This document shows, piece after piece, positions 23,253-33,651 of a stretch of 64,000 nucleotides of DNA (position 1 is the first letter of the stretch; every line of letters begins with the position of its first letter). Position numbers and translations under genes: made by a program. Origin of the DNA: Macrostomum hystrix (Eukaryota > Platyhelminthes > Macrostomidae). The stretch covers positions 24,246,501 through 24,310,500 of the forward strand of contig CATNEN010000001.1 of assembly GCA_950097015.1 (NCBI GenBank). Direction: 5' to 3'. The notes beneath the pieces were generated by a model. It searched no databases. It saw nothing but the letters and a program-made list of their open reading frames with translations, and was not told the origin of the DNA.

Positions 23253-23408
23253 TCAGGGCAGCTGTTCCCTTATTTTAGAGATTTCTATGATGTTCTTTGC
23301 TAAAGCTTCAGCGGTTTCCCGATCGTCTTGAGCCATTATGTAGTTAGATTTCTCTTCTGCAGTTAAGGATGCAAAATTGGGAGTTTTCCCAGAAATTTTC
23401 GTTTCAAT
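23253..23408 (-). pseudogene. C-terminal fragment of an unidentified element protein
   Basis: A 51-codon frame, stop at 23253-23255, ending NIIEISKIREQLP. The same C-terminus is encoded, in the opposite genomic orientation, at about 44820-44864 followed by the same 3' sequence. That recurrence shows it belongs to a dispersed element. Acidic/helical composition; family not recognised. Confidence 0.4.
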
Positions 23409-23814
23409 TTACCCATCAGTCACATGCAACCCACAACAATTCAAATTGGTGGGGATTCAAAAGATGCGAGATGATCTTGAACGGAAAATTATTCATAATA
23501 CCAAGAAACTGAAGCGCTATAATAGCCAGTGCAAGGTCTTCGATTACCTTAATATGCTTCTTGGATCTGCATCTGTTCTATCGGGATCAGCAGCTGCTGT
23601 TTCAACACTTCCTGTAATCGCTGCACCAATTGCCATTCCACTCGGAGCTGTTGGCGCCACATGTGGTCTGATTTCAGCAGTAACAGGAGCACTATCACGG
23701 AACAGACGACAAAAGCTAAAGCATCTACATGACAAACGAGAAATCAGTACAGAACTCTATCATCGGGTACATCTCAAAGGCGTGAACAAAGGGGTGAGAT
23801 CTCGGATACACTGA
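23377..23814 (+). pseudogene. Small hydrophobic protein of a virus-like element
   Basis: The frame from about 23455 encodes a basic helical N-terminus (RDDLERKIIHNTKKLKRYN), then a long Gly/Ala/Ser-rich hydrophobic stretch (about residues 60-108) able to form two membrane helices, then a basic segment RNRRQKLKHLHDKREI. This architecture matches, from memory, a protein often found beside adenain-like proteases in invertebrate virus-like elements. The usual C-terminal extension after the basic segment is short or missing, and no convincing start is seen, so it is probably truncated. Confidence 0.4.
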
Positions 23815-24442
23815 ATGATTACTAAAGTACTACTTGGCAATGTCAGCCAAACATAGCTTTGCCTTAATAATTGATTTTAATTGACGAGCACTTGACCACT
23901 AAATTTCATAGTCAGTGTTCTCTGTTATCTTTATTTTATTTTCTAATTCGCTAATGAGGCGTGTACAGATAGCAAGCAGAATGGGAAGAGAATAACTGGA
24001 GCCCCGATCAGTTCAGGATCTTCATAGTGCTCTAGTCATTCAATGATTTCTCTCACAGTTTTGTAAGGGTTTCTGTGATTCATTTCTGTTTTTTATGTAT
24101 ATGATAGTGGCTGCTTAATTGGCATTCTGTGGTTAGAAAGTCTGAGGCTGCGTTTAATGGTCCGAGGCGAGCGAATCGAAGCGAAACGATAAAATGAATT
24201 CTTTGTAACTCTTTCTTGTTTTTGTCATTGCATACTATGACAAGTCATAACATAACTTGTTATGTTATGATAGACTCATTCTAGCTCTGTGTATTAAAGA
24301 GCACTTATAGCTACACAGCTGCTCTATATCCTTTCTTATAGCATATAGAGACTTCTGTGTCGGAACACAACACATACAAAACGGTCATACACAGCTCACC
24401 AGAAATATCACTGCTGATACCCTGAAGCATGAAGTTTGAGCG

Positions 24443-24676
24443 TTAAATTTTCATCCCGTTCAAATATTTTCTTAGCTCATCAGGCACGGCCGTACCATAG
24501 CTGCCGAAATAGTAGTACATGTGTTTACGGTTCGGATCAATAACCCAACAAACCCAATGAGAACCTGGTTTTCCTGCAGGGTCAAAGTTCATGATTCCAC
24601 ATTCCTTTTCTACTGGGGATTCTGGCAGTGTATCTCTTATTAAGACTCCTCGGAAGTTTGGGATATTTGTTGTCAA
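24443..24676 (-). pseudogene. Adenain-like cysteine protease fragment
   Basis: 77 codons covering the His half of an adenain/Ulp1-type (C5/C48) fold: CGIMNFDPAGKPGSHWVCW, with His in GSHW, then YYYFGSYGTAVPDELRKYL, the strand that normally carries the second catalytic residue (here Gly precedes SYG where Asp is usual). The frame stops at 24443-24445 before the region that should supply the oxyanion Gln and catalytic Cys. In DNA viruses and Polintons this enzyme matures capsid proteins. As it stands it cannot be active. Confidence 0.6.
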
Positions 24677-24699
24677 TTTTTAGTACTCTCTTAGCTCAG

Positions 24700-24795
24700 C
24701 ACAATAATCTATAGTGTCCGAACGGTAGGCTGTTAATGTTGCCATCAAATATATATCGCTTGTTATCGGCACCTGAGAGGCCAATCTAATTCTTC
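24700..24795 (-). pseudogene. Fragment resembling the N-terminal part of a virus-like structural protein
   Basis: Immediately upstream of the protease fragment on the same strand, a short frame reads DNKRYIFDGNINSLPFGHYR and then stops. It resembles the segment preceding a Pro-Glu-Gly-Tyr type motif in a protein common to invertebrate adintovirus-like elements. The match is short; support comes mainly from its position. Confidence 0.25.
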
Positions 24796-24914
24796 TGTTG
24801 AATTGTGTGAATGTTGTGGTCCTTAGACTGCAGTTTCACTAATTCATGGGTGGTGCGTTTTTTATATACGAGCAAGCAATGCGTCCAATTGTATGAAGCT
24901 TCATTCAGCTAGAT

Positions 24915-25151
24915 AACAATAATCCAAATCCTGGGTATGCGCCTGTGAATCAGCTAGACTCAGTCTGCATGTGGCACGACATTAAGTATAGGGATTTTCC
25001 AGAGGAGAAGAATCGCTTGGATAAAGAAATGCTCAGAATGCTAGACAATATAGGGGCTTCAAGTGGATGGAAGGAGTCGATCGCGCGGAAGCTAGTTAAA
25101 GCTGTTATATTTGGAAAGTCAAAGCAGCCGGCAAAGGATCATCTTGATTGA
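24915..25151 (+). pseudogene. Parvovirus-VP1-type phospholipase A2 domain fragment
   Basis: In frame from about 24912: NPNPGYAPVNQLDSVCMWHD then IKYRD, with the HD-xx-Y active-site signature of the viral capsid PLA2-like family (Pfam Phospholip_A2_4), followed by an NRLDKEMLRMLD helix and a basic tail. The Gly-rich calcium loop is only partly recognisable (NPGYAP). A stop lies just upstream, so the N-terminus is missing. The 3' end runs into the PGP duplicon at 25124. In viruses the domain breaches endosomal membrane; here it is a fossil. Confidence 0.6.
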
Positions 25152-25319
25152 CAGACACAGGCGTTGCTAAAGCTTTCATGTGCCTGCCGCCAAGGAGACG
25201 CCGTATCGTCTCGTGGCAACGTCAGGGTGGTTTTTTCTTGTGAAGAAAAAGCATTTGAATTTTTTATGTTGAACGTAGAATAAAATGTAACAATGACTGG
25301 AACAGTTTCGTACTTCTAA

Positions 25320-25392
25320 TAGTAGACTGCATGCTATATAGTAGTACTGCTATATAGTAGTACTGCTATATAGTAGTACTGCTATAGTAGAC
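25320..25392. repeat. Newly arisen 16-bp tandem repeat
   Basis: Three to four units of gctatatagtagtact. The corresponding place in duplicon copy 1 (near 12465) has no such repeat, so it expanded after duplication. Confidence 0.85.
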
Positions 25393-26814
25393 TTTTGGTT
25401 TCAGATCTCCAACTTGTCAAAACGTTAGAAACGATATTCTGTTTTTTCTAATGTTCATTAAAATATCATTACTGTGTACCTCTTTCGATTAGTACATAAA
25501 AACTATGACGAAGAAATTAAGTGGCTAAATTAATCGGATTTCGGATCGCTTCTTACCTGGAACACGTCCCAGCAAAGCTACCCTAAACCCGGGCTGAGTA
25601 GGACAGCACTTCGCCCATTGGCCTTGGATCAAGGCCTTGTCCGCTGAAATTGGCTGCATCTCCGCAGTCTAGCAGGCGTCCACCATGGATCGCATATCTG
25701 TTCGCGCATGCATTGCTCTGTAGGGAATGCATCCTACAATTCCCTAGACTCCATGGGCTCTTGTTTAATTTTATAAATTCTTGCTTGACAGATAAAAGTA
25801 GCCCACTCACTGGATTAATTAAAACAAAAAACTTTTTTTCATCTCAGTGGTTTATTTTATCCGTCGTGTTACAATCCTATTTAATGTACATTAACACGAA
25901 ATGTACATCTGTCTTTTCCGCAGCGTTTTAAACCACAAAGTTTATTAGAAAGATAATTTTCACTTATGAAAACACCATTGTGAATTACTAGGGGCCTATT
26001 CCATAAATGAAATGTTTGTTTCTAGATATTGGTGCGTTTCTGTACTATAATTAATGCCTAATTTTTCGATAATTAATATGTCTTTATAATAATTAAGATT
26101 TATGTACATATCTATACATCTTAAGGTGTTGGCCCCTATTATGTGTAATAAAGGTGCCTGTTATTTTATGCCATTTGTTTAACATAACTATATTTCAATC
26201 TTCATAATCAAATGACAGTTTAGCAATTCTCAAGAATTTATTTATATATATGGTAAAAATAATCCTGACATTTTTAGCTTGGCCATCAATTTAAGTAGGC
26301 CTGATTTTAGCTTTCTTAGATTGACTTTTATGTCTGCTAAGTGTGGGCTCTAGAAATAGTATTGGTAGTATAGAGTTTGTATCAATATAACAGTATATTA
26401 TATTACCTGCTGGTAATCCAACCCCTTACCTTGATAGCATTTGTTGCTTAACTAATATCAAGTAATCATAAAAAATTCTTGGTGATAAGCCATTGACTAA
26501 AGCCATGTGCTTATATAGTATTTTTGTGCTTACTATAATTTCCTATAACATAGTTAGCTATCTAAATTTGCTGTAATAACAGATAATGTGATTTATTTAA
26601 AACTTCTACAATTTCCCTAGATATTTATTAAGACCTTGAAGCATTCTAGTGAAGACCAAAGCCATTTATCAGCTTCTGTGTGCAGTAAATTTTACTAGAA
26701 CTAGTTATCCTTATTTAAAATTTATTATCATCATGTGCTGCCTATTTACCCAAATGAAGACTATGAAATGATATAATTCATGCTTAGCTAATTAGACTTC
26801 TGCCAAAATTGCAG
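25393..26814. other. AT-rich DNA upstream of PGP copy 2
   Basis: Diverged counterpart of 12470-14035. No coding exon recognised. Confidence 0.4.
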
Positions 26815-28048
26815 GCTAGTCCAGTCAAAAGCCATTTGAGCAGTGCAGCTGAACTTGGCAGCCTTGTCTGCAACAAGCGAGTGTTTCTGTTCGACTGCGA
26901 TGGTGTTATCTGGAATGAGAACAGTCTGGTGCCCGGCGCCAGGGACCTGCTGCTGCGGCTCAAGTCCCTCGGTCGCCGAGTCTTTCTAGTCACCAACAAT
27001 AGCACCAAGTCCAGAGCACAGTATGTGGAGAAGTGCCTCAAGCTGCAGCTGCCTGTGACTGAGGCTGAGATTGTCTGTACAGCCGCTGTAGCTGCCAGCT
27101 ACATCAGCAGGCTGAAGCTGCCAGGACTCACATATGTGATCGGCAGTCCTGGACTCCAGGTGCGCGTCATCAGGTCATCTCCTGACTCCAAATTAAAAAA
27201 CTCGAGTCTTCGTCAAGATAGGGATCTCTCCTAAATCTCTCGCTAGTCTCATCTCCCCCTCGACTCATCTCTCCCGTGTCTCATCTCTCCCTCCTTAGAT
27301 CCTTAAATTAGACTTCCATTCTATTCTATTTGCAGGATGAAATGAATTTGCACGGCGTACAGTGCTGCGGATTTCGCGAAGATGACGACACCGCGGGGCA
27401 CGGTCAGGTAAGGCTTTTCATCATCTGTCGAATAAGCTTCGTTTGTTTCAATCGAAAATTCCATGATTTTTACTGCAGGGTTTTGAGCAGTTTGGCGACG
27501 TGCCATTGCGCAACGACGTCTCCTGCGTCCTGCTGGCTCTGGACACGCGTTTCAACTACATAAAGCTGCTCAAGGCCTCCAGCTACGTCAGCGCTGGGGC
27601 ATTGTTCCTAGGCAGCAATGAGGACTCGTTTCTGCCGTCTGGACGGCCATCCGAAAATGGCGTCCCAGTCCGACTGCCCGGCACCGGATCGATGCTGAAC
27701 GCGCTGTGCACGGCCACCCAGCAGCAGCCGGCGGCTGTCATGGGCAAGCCGCACCGCCCAATGCTAGACTATGCCATGCGCCTCATTGTGGAGACCTCCG
27801 ATCCGTCTAGCAGTGACCCCGCCCCGCCTCTGTCCCAGTGGCTGATGGTTGGCGACCGGCTGGACACGGACATCGCCTTCGGTCGGCGACACGGCATTGA
27901 CGCCCTCTGCGTGATGACTGGCTGCACCCTGCCTGAGGACCTCCTGGCTGAGGATGCTGGCCAAGGCGCCAGCGACAAGTCGGAGCTGAAGCCAACGGCT
28001 GTTGCTGAGTCAGTGGCCGACCTGCTGCCTCATCTCCCGGATAATTGA
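26815..28048 (+). CDS. PGP: Phosphoglycolate/glycerol-3-phosphate phosphatase (HAD family), copy 2
   Basis: Exons 26815-27159, 27336-27407 and 27479-28048, with the same borders, phases and lengths as copy 1. All HAD motifs (DCDGV, TNNS, Lys of GKPHRP, GDRLDTD) are kept and the frame is open, so both copies look functional. Residue changes relative to copy 1 include Cys to Arg in PLRNDV, Met to Leu in LALDTR, Ile to Asn in SENGV, DA to GT in LPGTGS and Glu to Asp in SSDPAPP. The first exon again starts directly after ccaaaattgcag with GCT in frame and no ATG, so the same spliced-leader or hidden-exon question applies. Confidence 0.92.
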
Positions 28049-28359
28049 GCGGCCCCACCCCTGCTCAGGTGGGCATGCTCAATTCATGTCTGATTTGGTA
28101 TTAGATGGAACTTGACTCGCTTGCCCTGACTGGCTCGCTTGCAATTCGCTTAAATTGCAATCTATCTTTGAATAGCGTTTCTTTGATTTCGATTTTTAGC
28201 TCTCCTACTAGATTTTTTATATTAGAAAGATTTCACCTAACTGCAGATGCTATTTAACTGAATCTTCCCACTTTAATTCTTTCTTATCTGTTTCATTTGG
28301 CCCATAGTTAGCCGAATTGTTTCAGCTTATTGAAGTATGTTTCGGACTTATTAGTTTCA

Positions 28360-28984
28360 GGCCGGAGCAAGCGCCTAAGGATAGCAAAAAATAAATTGAC
28401 TGAAGCCAAAAATGTAATTTCGATGACATGGATTTGATTGCTCATAAAATGAGGCATTAAAACATTTCTACTTCTGTCCTTTATATCAGGGAAACATCTA
28501 GCTAGATAAACAAGCAAGTATTGAATGTAAGTAGTATAATAGGCACATTTTTTGATAAAGTATATTTTAAACTTAATTCCAATGCAGTCCAATCTCTGGT
28601 GGATGATGCGCGAAAGGCATTATTAGTGCGGATGCTAAGTCAGTTTTTCCCTGCGAAGACTCACTCAAGACCACACCCATGTGCTTACTACAGCTCACTG
28701 ATACGAGTGTATTAAAAGTATGCTTTAAGCAGCCCAGTACGCCCCACTTATTGCGTACGTTTGTCGCGAGTTCTAACAGGTATGCAATCCAAAGGTTACT
28801 TTCCAAGAGTTACCGGTTCGGTTTCACACACGCTTTCACAGTCATACTCTACTCAATCTACAATAACTGCTGACATTTTAAAACTTTGGGCACCCCTTAG
28901 CCATAGACACTTGAAGCCTACAACATAAATTTAGTCATAGCGTGCAGCAACACACAATTGGAGCACGCTCCGAATATCTCTGAC
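28360..28984. other. Unique intergenic spacer
   Basis: No homology to the flank of PGP copy 1 beyond 28359. Short frames at 28308-28806 look accidental. Confidence 0.4.
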
Positions 28985-29165
28985 CCAAAGCCTACCCACC
29001 CTCAATTACCCCAGCTAATGCTGATATCCATTGAACAGCTGGGAGAACTGATGAAATGCAGAGTTATGTGTCTTGCCAAAGGACACAAATTGTTCCAGTG
29101 GAGTCGGGAATCGAACCCCAGAATCTTTAAGTCGTGAATCCGACGCATCATTAGTCGATTTTGTT
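28985..29165 (-). mobile_element. SINE-C relic (tRNA-type promoter on minus strand)
   Basis: Contains gtgtcttgccaaaggacac and gtcgggaatcgaacccc; the latter is a reverse-complement B box (29106-29119). The order (tcttgcc-aaggacac, then ggaatcgaacc, then gtcgtgaatccgacgc) follows a SINE type widespread in invertebrates and fish. A second relic is at 39590-39775. Ends are not defined. Confidence 0.55.
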
Positions 29166-29351
29166 ATGACTAAAATAATTGTATAGAACCTAGCTTAGTC
29201 AATCGATTAGTGAATAAATATGAAACTTATGCTTTTTAACATTTGTATATTCTTAGATAACATGTTCTGGCTTCTTATGAATTATCTTTTGCGTTCAGGA
29301 TAGCAGCTACATTTTTCGCGCTTCCTTAAGCCTGCGTGCTCAATCAGCCAG

Positions 29352-29971
29352 TCATTCGTAGACAAACTTTATCCCGATTGGGTCAAGTTTCTCTTCAATC
29401 AGGCGATCCATCAGCTCGTTGTCAGCCACCGTGAAGTGGTTCTTCCAGTCGCCGATCTGACCCTTGCGAATGAAGTTGAAGCCGTTCAGAAAGTTGGATT
29501 GCATCACCTCCAGAGCGCTTGGATTTACCTTTGCGTTGCTTCGCATGGCATCAAAGCTGGTGTGCTCAACAATGGCCTGCGCCTCGTCCTCCGTGACCTC
29601 CACTCCGAGGAACTCGGCAATGCTCTTCACAACCGCGGCCCTCTTCGTCACCAAGTCCTCGAAGAAGAACACGCGAACTCTCGGATGGTCACGCAGTGCC
29701 CACCAGCTCAGCGTGAAGTCGAAGAAGTTGAAGAGGCTGCAACCATCAGTGGTGCACTCCAGCGCAAGTTTCTTCCACAGTTCCGAAAAGTTGTGCGACA
29801 GTTCATCGGCGTGGAACGAGATGCAGGTACCCGTATAATGATAGAATGCCGACACCATGGTGTCTTTTGGGTTGCGCATCACAACAGTGACCTTGGGTCA
29901 AAGACGAAGGGCTCAATTACTTCTGGGGTCGAGTACCTGGGTGTCAGCCAGTCTCTCCAGTTCTGTGACAT
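29352..29971 (-). pseudogene. Cytosolic sulfotransferase, internally deleted copy
   Basis: Paralogue of the intact gene at 30524-31411. The start MSQNWRDWLTPRYSTPEVI (ATG 29969-29971) is kept, but about 300 bp present in the intact gene are missing here. The loss removes the PAPS-binding P-loop (YSKSGTT) and the following substrate-binding region. The junction also shifts the frame, so translation from the ATG ends at a stop about 30 codons in. The remainder is open to the end in another frame: MRNPKDTMVSAFYHYTG, FFFEDLVTKRAAVVKSIAEF, RKGQIGDWKNHFT, ending KFVYE. A protein from the internal Met would lack half of the PAPS site. Non-functional by inference. Confidence 0.88.
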
Positions 29972-30523
29972 TTTGTGTCTCTGTTTTGAGTTGAACCCGA
30001 TTTGCAAGCTCCGAAGTATGTTCGCTGCGTTATTTGAATTTATACTAGTGGAGTGTGGCTTCAGTAAATGTTATCGATTACTTTCAATAGAAACGTCCTC
30101 CGCTGTGCAGGTTGCTTCACCTTTCATGATCAATTTTAAACTGTTTGTCTTCTTTCTATCCTCCGCAGAGACTGGCTAGGGTAGGACAGAGTATAGTTTT
30201 GTACTCTGTCAACGCTCACCTCTTTCCATTCTTTATCTACGTTGTTATAGTGATATGCTTTTTACAGTAGAGTTTGGCAGTTTCATTTGTTGCTGACGTC
30301 TGATTTTAACATTTTCGTTCAAAGTACGTTGTCAAGCTTCGAGCTTTACTAAAGCTGAAACTTCGCCCGTAGTATTTGCGACAATAATCACTAAACTCTA
30401 AATTTTCAAAAATCAAAGACATGGCGTTGCAATAAACGCTCGAATTTGAAGAACGGAGTAACTTGTCTAGTATTACGAGTAGTATCTGAGTCAATATGAT
30501 CAATGTGTCAATTTTCATGCGAC
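29972..30523. other. Spacer between sulfotransferase copies
   Basis: AT-rich, no exon recognised. Confidence 0.4.
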
Positions 30524-31411
30524 TCATTCGTAGGCAAACTTGAGCCCGACTGGGTCAAGCTTTTCAGCAATCAGGCGGTCCATCAGTTCGTTGTCAGCCA
30601 CCGTGAAGTGGTTCTTCCAGTCACCGATCTGACCTTTGCGAATGAAGTTGAAGTCATTTATCATGAGTGCCTGGAACTCTTTTCTGAGACTCGGATTCGC
30701 ACTTGAGTTGTCTCGCATGGCATCGAAGCTGGTGTGCTCAACAATGGCCTGAACCTGGTCCTCCGTGACCTCCAATCCGAGGAACTCGGCGATGCTCTTC
30801 ACAACCTCGGCCTTCTTCGTCACCATGTCCTCGAAGAAGAACACGCGAACTCTAGGATGGTCACGCAGTGCCCACCAGCTCAGCGTGAAGTCAAAATAGT
30901 TGAAGTGACTGGAACCGAAAATGATAGATTTCCACAACTCAGAAAAGTTATTTGGCAGCTCATCGGCATAAAATCTGGCGCCAGTAAAGTGGTAGTAGGC
31001 AGACACCATGGTGTCCTTCGGGTTGCGCATCACCACAATGACTCGAGGTCCGCCTGGTGTACTCGTCTCTTCTTGTTTGAGGTGACGCTGATGGAATGGG
31101 GCGGGCAGGTGGGTTTTCAGAACCCTAGGTCGCGGCAGGGTCGGCGCCCAGTCCATCGGGACCTGACCGGTCTGACGCTCTGGTCGACTCCAGTCGAGAA
31201 AAGGAGACCGGTGCCACAGATTGGTCTCCTTGGCTGCTTCAATTCCATGCAGCAGGCAGTACACAATCTCCTGAGTAAGAGTTGTTCCAGACTTTGAGTA
31301 CGTGTTGATCAGCACATCGTCGTCAAAGTACTCAAATCTTTCTGCTAGTCGCTGAATTACTTCAGGTGACGAGTACTTGGGTACCAACCAGTCCCTCCAG
31401 TTCTGAGACAT
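30524..31411 (-). CDS. Cytosolic sulfotransferase (SULT family), single exon
   Basis: Transfers sulfate from PAPS to small acceptors (phenols, amines, steroids) in the cytosol; the acceptor cannot be predicted. 295 aa, the usual SULT length, without introns. The 5'-phosphosulfate loop is YSKSGTT (about residue 38), and a VLKTHLP segment follows. The 3'-phosphate site is VIVVMRNPKDTMVSAYYH. The C-terminal signature RKGQIGDWKNHFT lies near residue 260. The SULT catalytic His is supplied by the KTHLP region. It is neighboured by its own broken duplicate on the same strand, so this is a small tandem cluster. The start is the ATG that is also conserved in the broken copy. Confidence 0.95.
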   Translation of the reverse strand: MSQNWRDWLVPKYSSPEVIQRLAERFEYFDDDVLINTYSKSGTTLTQEIVYCLLHGIEAAKETNLWHRSPFLDWSRPERQTGQVPMDWAPTLPRPRVLKTHLPAPFHQRHLKQEETSTPGGPRVIVVMRNPKDTMVSAYYHFTGARFYADELPNNFSELWKSIIFGSSHFNYFDFTLSWWALRDHPRVRVFFFEDMVTKKAEVVKSIAEFLGLEVTEDQVQAIVEHTSFDAMRDNSSANPSLRKEFQALMINDFNFIRKGQIGDWKNHFTVADNELMDRLIAEKLDPVGLKFAYE

Positions 31412-32061
31412 TCTGGTTTTTCAATTGACGTCTACTTTGGTTTTCGTGGTGAGTTGCATTGTGTTGAGTTCTGTTGTCTAACTTATGTTTAGAATATTTT
31501 CTTATCACTCTTATCATCGCTTTCGTTCTTAGAAACTCTATAGTACAGTTCTTTCTAAAGTGTGTCCATCTGCTAGATCTACTTTGCTGATTAATATTTC
31601 CGCGGCAAATGCTTTTCTGCAGGTCACAAATTTTCCAGAAAACTTTTTAAAGGCACACAAGATAAAAAATGAATTCTTGTTTGCCCTTTTATCTCTCGCA
31701 CAGAGCTCAATCTTTTGCTGCTGATAATTTCTATCGTGCTGCTTTATTCTTGCTCATATTTAAATTTAGCATTTGCTTTCACACTTTGATTGGGAAAAAT
31801 AGGTCCCACAATGAGCTTGAATTCAGTCGATTTTAGTGCTCTCTTAAATCATAGAAAAGAGAAATGTAAAAATCGTGAAACAATTGACTTCAATTAAAAA
31901 ATGCGTTTGTTTGACTGAGGCCAAACAGAGGGAAAGTGTTTTAAAATAAAGAATCGAGCTACAAAGTACTACTGTGAATATCGTTTTAACTTTACCATCG
32001 ATGGTAATCACGAATAGTCTGAGTGGTCTATATTCAAGATTGGACAACTTGCTTCACTTCA
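31412..32061. other. Intergenic spacer
   Basis: AT-rich; presumably holds the sulfotransferase promoter and the 3' end of the next gene. Nothing else recognised. Confidence 0.4.
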
Positions 32062-33651
32062 TCACCAACGAGCAACGCTGCTGCATCCGATCCGTACCAA
32101 TATGCCAGATATCTCATCATCCAGGTACTTCTCGTCCATGAACTCGACCACCTGGCGTAGTCGGCGCGTCAAAGGAAGGCTTGCCACCGCCGCAGCGAAG
32201 CTAACGACTTCCGTGGTTAACATACAATGTTCTGAAACTTTGCAACGCACTGCGTTTCTCGCCAGCACGGCTAGCCGAACAGGCTGCTGACAGCAGAATA
32301 TTTTCATGCGTTGATGAGCGGTCAGCACTGTACTGATGTCGGCTCGACCTATTGCGCCTTCTCGTCCGCAAAGTTGAGGCCGACCCTTTATGGCGGTATA
32401 GTACTTCCAGAATAGCCGCGTGTAGCTTGTCGATACAGTCATCGAACTGTCTCCCTCGCAGATCGCCTCTGGCAGACTGACTCCATCACCATAGACTGCG
32501 TTTAGCAACAGGCAGAGCAGCAGGCGGAGCCTCTTGCTGGAGCGCAGCTCGCGCACACTGGTCACGTCAGTCATGTAACAGAGAAGAAGGTGGTAGAGAG
32601 ACAGTTGTCGGCCGACCTGTCCGGGACAGCACGCTCTGTGAGTTGGTTCAATGGACCTCTGCGAAGCAAATTAATTACAAGTATTATCTCATTAATAATA
32701 TGCACTCGTACATGACACTATAGTAACCTTTCGTTTTACAAACCTTGTTGGCGCCGAGCAGTGACTGATCTGACGAGTTGCTCTGAAGGCTTAAAGACAT
32801 GCCGTGTTGTGCCAAGCACTTAAGAGCTAGCAGAGCGCACCTGTGCAGCGCCGTATTGGTCTCAATGCGCTGCTCAGTTGAACCGCTGTGGTAAACAATG
32901 TCCTGCATTGCAGCACGGCAAAGTCGCTGCAGCAGCTGGGATGGCAGACGATACGGTGTGGCACCACCGCGACGCATTGTAAGGCGAATCAACTCAAGCA
33001 GCTCGCACTCGGTTAGGTGGCTCGGGCAGTACTGCGTCTGCGTCAGCGACCACAGAAGCAGTTCGAGAGCGTTGCTGAAATCGCGCGTGCTGCATCGAGC
33101 CGCTGCTGAGCCTGCGGGTGCGATGCACCGCTCTGCATCAGCTGCCTGAAGGTGTCCCACTGGTGGAACTGAACTGCCAGGGCGAGGGCCGTCTGCGAGT
33201 AGCGAATCTCTACGCCGAATTCAGTGCAACCTCGATAGTCCAGGAACAGCTGCTGCCGCTGCCTAATATTTTGCTGTTGGCTCTCTTCATGGTGACACTC
33301 GTCTGGGGTGGAGCATCTGAATGGCAGTAATAATGCTAAAATAACTTTTCTTCGATTCAGAAGTGAATAAATCTATCAGATAGAGGGTTTTAAAATATCT
33401 ATTGCGTTCTAGCAGCTAAGCGCTCACCCCACAATGGACCTCCGCTGTCCCAGACACTGCCTGTGCCGACTCTCCAGCAGTCGCTGAGCTGCTGTGCTCT
33501 TTCCAACAACAATGGCCCAGTGCAGAGCAGAGAGCCTGACGTGCCACTGGCTGCAGTTCTGCTGATTTTCGTGTGCCACCGCATGCCGCTGTCCCATTGT
33601 TGTTAGCTCTCGCAATGATTTAGCAGCTTCAGTGTCATGCAATAGGTCAGA
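32062..33651 (-). CDS. Ankyrin-repeat/SOCS-box-like protein, probable frameshift
   Basis: Minus-strand exons read as 33428-33651, 32744-33316 and 32062-32658. Exon A includes LSALHWAIVVGKSTAAQRLL, an ankyrin-type helix pair; exon B continues with SQTALALAVQFHQWDTFRQL, again ankyrin-like. Exon C ends with a SOCS-box-like segment: PVRLAVLARNAVRCKV then SLPLTRRLRQVVEF. These suggest an ASB-type substrate receptor for a cullin-RING ubiquitin ligase. Splices A to B and B to C keep frame, but inside exon B the frame must shift by one base near 33070-33100 (between LDAAR and DFSNALELLLWSL). That means a real mutation, a sequence error or an unseen tiny intron. Exon A starts after acattcag with TCT in frame and no ATG. 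Family assignment moderate. Confidence 0.55.

Larger units (their letters stand above)
22995..25151. mobile_element. Decayed Polinton/adintovirus-like element
   Basis: About 2.1 kb holding five gene scraps in mixed orientation (listed separately): a C-terminal frame (-), a small hydrophobic membrane-type protein (+), an adenain-like protease fragment (-), a capsid-associated-type fragment (-) and a parvovirus-VP1-type phospholipase A2 fragment (+). This gene set is typical of Maverick/Polinton and adintovirus-type elements of invertebrates. No DNA polymerase B, integrase, packaging ATPase or major capsid gene is visible, so it is a remnant. Its left part (23015-23290) recurs inverted at 44818-45115. 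It ends against the PGP duplicon copy 2. Confidence 0.55.
25124..28359. repeat. PGP duplicon, copy 2 (direct repeat)
   Basis: Partner of 11669-15580; lacks SINE-B and has a private 16-bp repeat at 25320-25392. Identity is about 99% from about 26790 to 28359 and clearly lower upstream. Confidence 0.9.

Noticed and set aside
29436-30179. 247-codon plus-strand frame, and 30734-31297
   Set aside because: Antisense shadows of the sulfotransferase copies.
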